Assembly: GCA_047459075.1 (NCBI GenBank)
Contig: VSCH01000002.1
Location: 62,001 to 126,000 of the forward strand
DNA length: 64,000 nucleotides
DNA from: ZC4RG19 sp017577565
GTDB lineage: Bacteria > Actinomycetota > Acidimicrobiia > Acidimicrobiales > VFJN01
Direction: 5' to 3'
Part shown: one piece after another, positions 51,798-59,103 of the stretch
Layout: each line of letters begins with the position of its first letter
Position numbering within the stretch: the first letter of the stretch is position 1
Made by a program: the position numbers and the translations under genes
The notes under the pieces: model-generated
Told to the model about the DNA's origin: nothing
What the model saw: the letters and a program-made list of their open reading frames with translations, nothing else
Database searches by the model: none

Positions 51798-52634
51798 CTA
51801 GGAACACATCTGGTTTCTGGTCAAGGCCGGACTTCCGGGCACGCGCACGTCCAGCACCTCCATGCAGGAGGTGTCCACCTCGTCCAGCACGGTCTTCAGG
51901 GCGGTGACCTTGTCGTCCAGGTGCTCGGTCGAGCCGAACCGCACGACGCCGCCCGCGACCAGCTCGGCCTCCAGGTCGGTCGACACCGACGCGACGACGC
52001 CCGGCAGACGCTCCTCGAGGGCGACGGCGAGGTCGAGGGCGTCGCGCGCCGCCTCGTCGAGGCGCTCGCCCTCGGCCACCCGACCGGAGATCCCGGTCAG
52101 CACGAGCCGCTCCCCCTCCGGCACCTCCTCGTCGGGCGCCCGCTCCTCGATGGCGAGCACCCAGCCCTCGGCGTCGACGATCGCGGCCCGGTCCTCGGTC
52201 ACCTGGACGACGGCGACCGGGGCGCGCTCGGTGACCCGGATCTCCAGGGTCGACGGCCAGCGCCGGGACACCCGGGCCGAGCCCACCCAGGGCAGCCGCT
52301 CGACCCGCTCGGCCACCGCCCCGGTGTCGACCGAGATCAGCGGCGTCCCGGGCTCGACGGCCGCCGCCCGCCGCACCTCGTCGTCGCCGGTGCGCTCGGC
52401 GCCCGAGACCGTCACGCGGTCGACGTCGAGCAGCGGCGACCGGGTGGCGGCGACCGCGGCCACGACCGCGACGAGCAGCGCCAGCGCGGTGGTCAGCCGG
52501 CGCAACCGGCGGCGGCCCTCGTCGCGCCGGACCTGGATGCGCCGCCACCGCATCCGGGGGTCGACGACCACCCCGCCGCCGGTCGTCCGCGGCGTGCGGG
52601 TGCCGGTGCCGCCCCCGCCGGCACCGCCGCTCAC
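51798..52634 (-). CDS. ftsQ: Cell division protein FtsQ
   Basis: FtsQ is the bitopic divisome scaffold. The protein has a basic cytoplasmic start, one membrane helix (TALALLVAVVAAVAATR), a POTRA domain (LDVDRVTVSGAERTGDDEV, WVGSARVSRRWPSTLEIRVTER) and the FtsQ domain to the end. GTG at 52634 with GGGGGAG about 9 bases upstream gives 278 residues. A TTG at 52652 inside the inverted repeat is less likely. Only an 82-base gap separates it from murC; murB is absent. Confidence 0.93.
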   Translation of the reverse strand: MSGGAGGGGTGTRTPRTTGGGVVVDPRMRWRRIQVRRDEGRRRLRRLTTALALLVAVVAAVAATRSPLLDVDRVTVSGAERTGDDEVRRAAAVEPGTPLISVDTGAVAERVERLPWVGSARVSRRWPSTLEIRVTERAPVAVVQVTEDRAAIVDAEGWVLAIEERAPDEEVPEGERLVLTGISGRVAEGERLDEAARDALDLAVALEERLPGVVASVSTDLEAELVAGGVVRFGSTEHLDDKVTALKTVLDEVDTSCMEVLDVRVPGSPALTRNQMCS

Positions 52635-52650
52635 CGCCGGCCGCTCCCCC

Positions 52651-52705
52651 AACCCTCGACCTCGACCTCACGTCCACCCTCGACCTCAGGTCGAGGTCGA
52701 GGGTT
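52651..52705. repeat. 18-bp perfect inverted repeat between murC and ftsQ
   Basis: Bases 52651-52668 are exactly complementary to 52688-52705 with 19 bases between. Both arms are built of the hexamer CGACCT/AGGTCG repeats, and CCCTCGACCTC recurs inside the loop, so alternative pairings exist. In the transcript it would fold just before the ftsQ ribosome-binding site. Confidence 0.75.
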
Positions 52706-52716
52706 CGCCCCCGGTC

Positions 52717-54129
52717 TCACCGCCGCTCCTCCAGCATGGCCAGGATGCGGGGCGCCAGCGTCGTGACGTCACCCGCCCCGAGCGTCAGGCACACGTCCCC
52801 CGGGCGGAGCACCCCCCGCAGCCAGACCAGGACGTCGTCCAGCGACGGCAGCCAGGCGACGTGCGCCCACGGGTGCGCCTCGAGCACGGCGTCCACGACG
52901 AGCTTCCCGGAGACGCCCGGCCGGGGCGGCTCGCCGGCCGTGTAGACGTCGGTGATCGCCAGGCGGTCGGCGTCGACGAAGGCGTCGGCGAAGTCGCGCC
53001 ACAGCGCGGCCGTCCGGCTGACCCGGTGGGGCTGGAACACGGCCACGACCCGCCGCCACGGCCCCGCCTCGGCGGCCGCCAGCGCGGCCCGCACCTCGGC
53101 GGGCAGGTGGGCGTAGTCGTCCACGACGGTGACGCCGCCCGCCTCCCCCCGGACCTCGAAGCGGCGGGCGACGCCGGCGAAGGTCCGCAGCGCCGCCGCG
53201 CCCTCCCCCAGCGGCACGCCGTGCACGTGGGCCATGGCGAGCGCCGCCGCGGCGTTGAGGGCGTTGTGCACGCCGGGGGCCGCCGGCACCTCGACCGCGA
53301 CCCGCTCGCCGGCGTGCTCGAGCTCGAACCGGACGCCGGTCCCCGCCGGCCGCGGCTCGACCACCCGGTAGTCCGCGCCGGCGTCCCGGCCGTAGGTCAC
53401 CGGCTGCGCCGCGGAGGCCACCAGGTCGCGGGCGCCCGGGTCGTCGGCGCAGAGCACCGCCGGCCCGCCCAGCGCGGCCACGAACCGGTGGAAGCCGTCA
53501 CGCAGCCGGGCCTCGCCGCCCCAGTTGTCGAGGTGGTCGGGCTCGACGTTGGTGACGATCGCCGAGCCGGCGCCGAGGTGGAGGAAGGTGCCGTCGCTCT
53601 CGTCGGCCTCGACGACGAGCGGCCCCTCCCCGCCCCAGGCGGCGCTCCGGCCCAGCCCGACGACGCGGGCGCCGACGACCCACCCCGGCTCCCGACCCGC
53701 GCCGGCCAGGATGGTCGCGAGCAGCGCCGCGGTCGTCGTCTTGCCGTGGGTGCCGGCCACGGCGATCGTCGTCCGCCCGGCGCACAGCGCGCCCAGGGCC
53801 GCGGCCCGGTGCAGCACGGGCACGCCCCGCTCGCGGGCGGCGACGACGTCGGGGTCGTCGTCGGGGGTCGCGGTCGACACCACGACGGCCTCGACGTCGT
53901 CGGGCAGGGGCGGCCGCTCGGGCCCGGTGGACACGGCGACGCCCAGCGCCACCAGCTGGTCGACGAACGGCGTGGTCGCGGCCGGCTCGTGGCCGCTCAC
54001 CCGGTGCCCGCCCTCGGCCAGCAGGGTGGCGACCGCGCTCATCCCCGCCCCGCCGACGTTCGTCAGGTGGACCCGCCGGGGACGGGACAGGTCGAGGGCG
54101 TCGGGCGATCGGACGGCGGTCTCACGCAC
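52717..54129 (-). CDS. murC: UDP-N-acetylmuramate--L-alanine ligase
   Basis: MurC adds L-Ala to UDP-MurNAc. The 470-residue Mur ligase has the UDP-binding start HLTNVGGAGMSAVA, the P-loop AGTHGKTTTAALLAT, EADESDGTFLHL, NVEPDHLDNWGG, and DDYAHLPAEVRAALAA at the C-terminal domain. GTG at 54129 overlaps the murG stop by 8 bases and has GGAGAGG upstream. No murB lies downstream, unlike many clusters. Confidence 0.95.
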   Translation of the reverse strand: MRETAVRSPDALDLSRPRRVHLTNVGGAGMSAVATLLAEGGHRVSGHEPAATTPFVDQLVALGVAVSTGPERPPLPDDVEAVVVSTATPDDDPDVVAARERGVPVLHRAAALGALCAGRTTIAVAGTHGKTTTAALLATILAGAGREPGWVVGARVVGLGRSAAWGGEGPLVVEADESDGTFLHLGAGSAIVTNVEPDHLDNWGGEARLRDGFHRFVAALGGPAVLCADDPGARDLVASAAQPVTYGRDAGADYRVVEPRPAGTGVRFELEHAGERVAVEVPAAPGVHNALNAAAALAMAHVHGVPLGEGAAALRTFAGVARRFEVRGEAGGVTVVDDYAHLPAEVRAALAAAEAGPWRRVVAVFQPHRVSRTAALWRDFADAFVDADRLAITDVYTAGEPPRPGVSGKLVVDAVLEAHPWAHVAWLPSLDDVLVWLRGVLRPGDVCLTLGAGDVTTLAPRILAMLEERR

Positions 54130-55261
54130 GGGCGTACCTCTCCACCAGGGCGGCGATCTGGTCGGCGGCGTCGGGCCGGGCGGCGGCCCGGGCGGCGCGG
54201 GACATGGCCGCCAGGCGGGCGGGGTCGGCGAGCAGGGCGTCGACCTCGGCGACGAGCCGGGCCCCGTCGAGCTCGGCGTCCGGCACGACGACCGCGGCAC
54301 CCGCCTCCTCCATGTGGCGGGCGTTGGCGGTCTGGTGGTCGGCCGTGACGAACGGCGACGGCACGAGGACGGCCGGCAGGCCGACGGCCAGCAGCTCGAA
54401 GCTCGTGCTCGCGCCCGACCGGCAGACGGCGACGTCCGCGGCCGCCAGCGACGTCGGCATGTCGTCGTCGTACTCGACGGCCTCGTAGTGGAGCGGCGCG
54501 CCGGGCGGCACCGGCGGGCCGCCCCGGGTGATCTCGTCCCAGTCGCGCCGCCCGACGATGTGGCGCACGTGCAGGTCGCCGCGCCCGGCCCACAGGCGGG
54601 CGGCCTCGACCGCCGCCCGGTTGATGCGCAGCGCCCCCAGCGACCCGCCGAAGATCAGCACGACCCGCCGGCCGGGGGCGATGCCCAGCTTGGTGCGGGC
54701 CGCGGCGGCGTCGCGGGCCCGGTCGATCGCCAGCACCTCGGGCCGCACCGGGTTGCCGGTGACGACCGCCCGGGGCAGCGGCGTGCCGGGGAAGGACACC
54801 GCGCACGCCTTGGCGAACCGGCCCACCAGGCGGTTGGCCGCGCCGGGCGCCGCGTTCTGCTCGGCGACCACCACCGGCACGCGCCGGAGCACGGCGGCCA
54901 GCGCGCACGGCACGCTGGCGTAGCCGCCGACGGAGACGACGACCCGGGGCCGGCGCCGCCCCACCAGGCGCCAGGCCCGCACGAAGGCGACGGCCAGCGC
55001 GACGAGCGACTTCACGTTCTGCCAGCTGATGCGGCGCTGGATGCCCCGGCCCGGGAGCAGCGTCAGCTCGAAGCCGGCCTCGGGCACGAGCCGGGACTCG
55101 ATGCCCCGCTCGCTGCCGACCAGCTCGATCGCCGTGCGCCGGTGGCCCCGCTCGACCAGGGCGCGGGCGATGGCGATGGCCGGCTGCACGTGGCCCGCGG
55201 TGCCGCCCCCGGCGATCAGCGCGAACGTGCGGCGGACGTGGCGACCGCCCCGGCGCCTCAT
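54122..55261 (-). CDS. murG: UDP-GlcNAc--undecaprenyl-PP-MurNAc-pentapeptide GlcNAc transferase
   Basis: MurG converts lipid I to lipid II at the inner membrane face. The 379-residue GT-B enzyme has the glycine-rich loops IAGGGTAGHVQPAIAIA and GGYASVP. It also has EQNAAPGAANRLV, the second-domain FGGSLGALRIN and the nucleotide-sugar site RSGASTSFELLAVGLPAVLVPSP. ATG overlaps the ftsW stop (ATGA). The start has a basic stretch RRRGGRHVRRT. Confidence 0.96.
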   Translation of the reverse strand: MRRRGGRHVRRTFALIAGGGTAGHVQPAIAIARALVERGHRRTAIELVGSERGIESRLVPEAGFELTLLPGRGIQRRISWQNVKSLVALAVAFVRAWRLVGRRRPRVVVSVGGYASVPCALAAVLRRVPVVVAEQNAAPGAANRLVGRFAKACAVSFPGTPLPRAVVTGNPVRPEVLAIDRARDAAAARTKLGIAPGRRVVLIFGGSLGALRINRAAVEAARLWAGRGDLHVRHIVGRRDWDEITRGGPPVPPGAPLHYEAVEYDDDMPTSLAAADVAVCRSGASTSFELLAVGLPAVLVPSPFVTADHQTANARHMEEAGAAVVVPDAELDGARLVAEVDALLADPARLAAMSRAARAAARPDAADQIAALVERYARA

Positions 55262-56502
55262 CGGGCGCGCTCCGGCGGGCGCGGCGGCAGGCTGCGGACG
55301 GTCGCCTGCCGGGCCACGGAGAGCAGCAGCCCGGCGCCGGCCATGGCCACCACGAGGGACGACCCGCCGGCGCTCACGAAGGGCAACGGCACGCCCGTGA
55401 TGGGGAGGATGCCGATCACGGCCCCGATGTTGACGAACGCCTGGATGCACAGCCAAGCCGTCACCCCGACGGCCAGGAGCAGCCCGAAGCGGTCGGGGGC
55501 GTGCAGGGCGATGCGCACGCCGATGATGGCGAGCAGGCCGAACAGGCCGATGACGACGGTGGCGCCGATCAGGCCGAGCTCCTCGCCGACGATGGCGAAG
55601 ATGAAGTCGGAGTGGGCCAGCGGCAGGTAGCCCCACTTGGCCCGGCTCGCCCCCAGGCCGGTCCCGAACAGGCCGCCGTTGGCGATGCCGACCAGCGACT
55701 GGATGTTCTGGTAGCCCCGGTCCATGGGGTCGGCCCAGGGGTCGAGGAAGGCCAGCACCCGGTCCCGCCGGTAGGGCGCGGCCAGCGCGGCGGCGACCGC
55801 CGCCCCCAGCCCCAGGGTCGTCCACCCGGCGAGGGGGCCCGCCGGCGTGCCGCCGACGAAGCAGAGCGACAGGGCGATGCCCGCCATGACCAGCGTCGTG
55901 CCCAGGTTGGGCTGGAGCATCACCAGCGTGGCGCCCACGACGAGCACGACGATGACCGGCCGGAGCGTCGCCCGGGTGTTGTGCATGAGCGCCGCCCGCC
56001 GGGACAGCAGGTCGGCCACCCAGACGAGCATGGCCAGCTTGGCGATCTCCGAGGGCTGGATGGTCAGCTGCCCCACGCCGATCCAGCGGGTGGCGCCGTT
56101 CAGGCTGCGGCCGACGCCCGGGATCAGCACCGCCACCAGCAGGGCCAGCGCCAGGAAGAGGAAGGCGCCCGACCAGCGCCGCCAGCGGTGGTAGTCGATG
56201 CGGGCCACGATCACGAGCAGGACCGTGCCCGCCGCCGCCCAGGCCGCCTGGCGCATGACGTAGTACCAGGTCGACCCGTGCTCGTCGAGGGCGACGACCG
56301 ACGAGGCCGACATGACCATGACGAGCCCGAACAGGTTGAAGACGACGATCAGGAAGGCGAGCGCGACGAACAGGCCCGACCGGCCGGGGGGCGGGGGCGG
56401 CTGCGCGCTGGGGTGACGGGCCCGGGCCCCGGCCTGCCCGCCGCGGCCGCCCGGGCGCGCGCTCCCCCGGCGTGCGCCGCGACCGGTCGTGCGCGTGCTC
56501 AC
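55258..56502 (-). CDS. ftsW: Peptidoglycan glycosyltransferase FtsW
   Basis: FtsW is the SEDS polymerase of the septum. The 414-residue protein has about ten membrane helices, with conserved GATRWIGVGQLTIQPSEIAKLA, LQPNLGTTLV, GYQNIQSLVGIANGGLFGTGLG and the C-terminal NIGAVIGILPITGVPLPFVSAGG. An Arg/Gly/Pro-rich cytoplasmic start of about 45 residues is present. GTG at 56502 has GGGAGG upstream. murD, which often precedes ftsW, is missing from the 96-base gap to mraY. Confidence 0.95.
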   Translation of the reverse strand: MSTRTTGRGARRGSARPGGRGGQAGARARHPSAQPPPPPGRSGLFVALAFLIVVFNLFGLVMVMSASSVVALDEHGSTWYYVMRQAAWAAAGTVLLVIVARIDYHRWRRWSGAFLFLALALLVAVLIPGVGRSLNGATRWIGVGQLTIQPSEIAKLAMLVWVADLLSRRAALMHNTRATLRPVIVVLVVGATLVMLQPNLGTTLVMAGIALSLCFVGGTPAGPLAGWTTLGLGAAVAAALAAPYRRDRVLAFLDPWADPMDRGYQNIQSLVGIANGGLFGTGLGASRAKWGYLPLAHSDFIFAIVGEELGLIGATVVIGLFGLLAIIGVRIALHAPDRFGLLLAVGVTAWLCIQAFVNIGAVIGILPITGVPLPFVSAGGSSLVVAMAGAGLLLSVARQATVRSLPPRPPERAR

Positions 56503-56598
56503 GCCGCCTCCCTCACCGGGGCGCCAGGGGGTCCGCACACGGCACCAGCCTCGCCGACCGGCCGCGGCCGCGGGTGGACCGCGCCGGCCCGGCGGGGG

Positions 56599-57633
56599 TC
56601 AGTCGAGCACGCCGGCCGAGATCGAGTCCGCATAGAACAGCCCCAGCGCGACGGCCATCGACATGATGGCGAGGATCCAGAACCGGATGATCACGGTGGT
56701 CTCGGGCCAGCCGCCGAGCTCGAAGTGGTGGTGGGCGGGGGCCATGCGGAAGACCCGCCGGCCGAAGAGCCGGAAGCTGCCGACCTGCACGATGACCGAC
56801 AGGGTCTCGAAGACGAACAGCGCCCCGATGATCGGCAGCAGGAGCTGGACGTTGAGCGTGAGGGCGAGGGTGGCGAGGCCCGAGCCGATGGCGAGCGAGC
56901 CGGTGTCGCCCATGAAGATCTGCGCGGGCGGCGCGTTCCACCACAGGAACCCGGTGATGCCGCCGACCATCGCCGCCGAGATCACCGCCAGGTCGAGCGC
57001 GTGGTGGACCTGGTAGACGCTCTCGTGGCGGAACGCCCAGAAGGCGATGATCGTCATGGTGATGAAGGCGTAGATCGACGCCCCGGCCGCCAGACCGTCG
57101 AGGCCGTCGGTGAGGTTGACGGCGTTCGTCGTGCCGGCGATGAGCAGCACCGCGAAGACGACCCAGCCGACCTCGGTGAGCTGCCAGCCGGGCTCGTCCC
57201 ACCGGGTGAAGCTGAGGGTCGTCTCGACGTCGGTCCAGGCGACGCAGGCCGTGGCGAAGCCGACGGCGACGACGAGCAGGCCGCCCATCTTGGCCCGCTT
57301 GGACAGGCCGAGGTTGCGCTCGTTCACGACCTTGATCCAGTCGTCGAACGCGCCCACGACCGCGGCGCCGGCGATGGCCAGCATGACCAGGACGCCGGTG
57401 CGGGTGAACACGAGACCACCGTGGACGTGCCCGGCCGCGTAGCCGGTCACCGCGGCGACGACGATGGCGACGCCGCCCATGGTCGGCGTGCCCGCCTTGG
57501 TGACGTGGCCGTCGGGGACGTCCTCGTGGATCGGTTGGCCCACGCGGTGGGCCCGGAGCCAGTCGATGAGGTAGCGGGTGCCGAGCAGCGAGCAGGCGAG
57601 GCTGATGGCGCCGGCGATGAGCAGCGGGACCAC
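56599..57633 (-). CDS. mraY: Phospho-MurNAc-pentapeptide transferase
   Basis: MraY makes lipid I from UDP-MurNAc-pentapeptide and undecaprenyl phosphate. The 344-residue membrane enzyme has GTPTMGG, the catalytic AFDDWIKV, NLTDGLDGLAAG, FMGDTGSLAIG and the APAHHHFELGG triad. GTG at 57633 shares one base with the murE stop (TAGTG), showing coupling directly to murE, so no murF lies between. Confidence 0.97.
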   Translation of the reverse strand: MVPLLIAGAISLACSLLGTRYLIDWLRAHRVGQPIHEDVPDGHVTKAGTPTMGGVAIVVAAVTGYAAGHVHGGLVFTRTGVLVMLAIAGAAVVGAFDDWIKVVNERNLGLSKRAKMGGLLVVAVGFATACVAWTDVETTLSFTRWDEPGWQLTEVGWVVFAVLLIAGTTNAVNLTDGLDGLAAGASIYAFITMTIIAFWAFRHESVYQVHHALDLAVISAAMVGGITGFLWWNAPPAQIFMGDTGSLAIGSGLATLALTLNVQLLLPIIGALFVFETLSVIVQVGSFRLFGRRVFRMAPAHHHFELGGWPETTVIIRFWILAIMSMAVALGLFYADSISAGVLD

Positions 57634-59099
57634 TAGTTCTTGCCTTCTCCGGGACGGGCGGGGCCGGCCGCGGTCGCCGGCCCCGCGCAGCGGTCGATGG
57701 ATGCGCGCAGAACGGCGCGGTCGTCGAAGGGGATGACGCGGTCGCCCACGACCTGCGTCGTCTCGTGGCCCTTGCCGGCCACGACCACCACGTCGCCCGG
57801 CCGGGCGCCGCGCACCGCCGCCTCGATCGCCCGCCGCCGATCGGGCTCGACCTCGACGGGGGCGCCGCCGGTGGCACCGGCGCGGATGGCCTCGATGATG
57901 GCGAGCGGGTCCTCCGACCGGGGGTTGTCGGAGGTCAGCACGACCCGGTCGGCCAGCCGGGAGGCCACCTCGCCCATGAGGGGGCGCTTGGCGGTGTCTC
58001 GGTCGCCGCCGCAGCCGAACACGACGGTCAGCCGCCCGCCCTCGGCGACGAGCTCCCGCGCCGCCGACAGCGCCTGCTCGAGGGCGTCGGGCTTGTGCGA
58101 GTAGTCGACGAGGGCGGTGAAGGGCTGGCCGGCGTCGACGAGCTCGAACCGGCCGGGCACCGGGGCCACCCCGGCCAGGCCCTCGGCGATGGCGTCGGCC
58201 GGCACGCCCAGCGCCGCGGCCGCCGTGGCCGCACCGACGGCGTTGCGGGCGTTGAACCGGCCGGCCAGCGGTGTGCGGAGGCGCACCCCCCGCCACGCGA
58301 ACGACGCCCCGGACGGTGTGAGCCGCAGGTCGGTGGCGTCGTCGAGCGAGTAGGGGTGCACCTCGATCCCACCGGCGGCCCGCACCTCCTCGAGCAGCCG
58401 CCGGCCCCAGGCGTCGTCGGTGCAGATGACGGCCCGCCGGGTGAACGCGGGGGTGAACAGCCGGGCCTTGGCCCGGAAGTACGCCTCCATCGTGCCGTGG
58501 AAGTCCAGGTGGTCCTGGGACAGGTTGGTGAACACGGCGACGGCGAAGGACGTGGCGTCGACCCGGTGCAGCTCGAGCCCGTGGGAGGACACCTCCATGG
58601 CCACCGCGGCGTCGCCCCGGCGGCGGTGCTCGGCGAGCCGGGCCTGGAGCTCCGGTGCCTCCGGCGTCGTCCGGGCGCCGGAGAGCGTGCCGAGGACGCC
58701 GCAGGGCCGCCCGGCGGCGGTGAGGACGGCGGCGACGAGGTGGGTCAGCGTCGTCTTGCCCGCCGTCCCGGTGACCCCGACGACGGTCAGGTCCCGGGAC
58801 GGGTGCCCCCAGAAGGTCGCCGCCACCGGCCCGAGGGCGGCGCGCACGTCCTCGACGACCAGCTGGGGCACGGGCAGCGGCAGCTCGTGGTCGACGAGCA
58901 GCGCCACCGCGCCCGCGGCCAGGGCGTCGGCGGCCAGGTCGTGGCCGTCGACCCGGGAGCCGCGCACGCAGCAGAACAGCGCCCCCGGGCGCACGGTCCG
59001 GGTGTCGTGCTCGAGGGCGGTCAGCTCGGGGTCGTCCGGCGCGCCGGCCGTGCGGGTCGGGACGCCCTCGACCGACGCGGCGAGCTCGCGGAACCGCAC
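57633..59099 (-). CDS. murE: UDP-MurNAc-tripeptide synthetase
   Basis: MurE adds the third residue of the stem peptide. The 488-residue ligase has the P-loop VTGTAGKTTLTHLV, EVSSHGLELHRV, FTNLSQDHLDFHG, the carbamylated-Lys region YFRAKARLF, and TSDNPRSEDPL. The Asp-Asn-Pro-Arg motif is that of enzymes adding meso-diaminopimelate rather than lysine, so the wall is probably mDAP type. The P-loop reads GTAGKT where most have GTNGKT. GTG start, 4 bases after ftsI. Confidence 0.95.
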   Translation of the reverse strand: MRFRELAASVEGVPTRTAGAPDDPELTALEHDTRTVRPGALFCCVRGSRVDGHDLAADALAAGAVALLVDHELPLPVPQLVVEDVRAALGPVAATFWGHPSRDLTVVGVTGTAGKTTLTHLVAAVLTAAGRPCGVLGTLSGARTTPEAPELQARLAEHRRRGDAAVAMEVSSHGLELHRVDATSFAVAVFTNLSQDHLDFHGTMEAYFRAKARLFTPAFTRRAVICTDDAWGRRLLEEVRAAGGIEVHPYSLDDATDLRLTPSGASFAWRGVRLRTPLAGRFNARNAVGAATAAAALGVPADAIAEGLAGVAPVPGRFELVDAGQPFTALVDYSHKPDALEQALSAARELVAEGGRLTVVFGCGGDRDTAKRPLMGEVASRLADRVVLTSDNPRSEDPLAIIEAIRAGATGGAPVEVEPDRRRAIEAAVRGARPGDVVVVAGKGHETTQVVGDRVIPFDDRAVLRASIDRCAGPATAAGPARPGEGKN

Positions 59100-59103
59100 C
59101 TCG

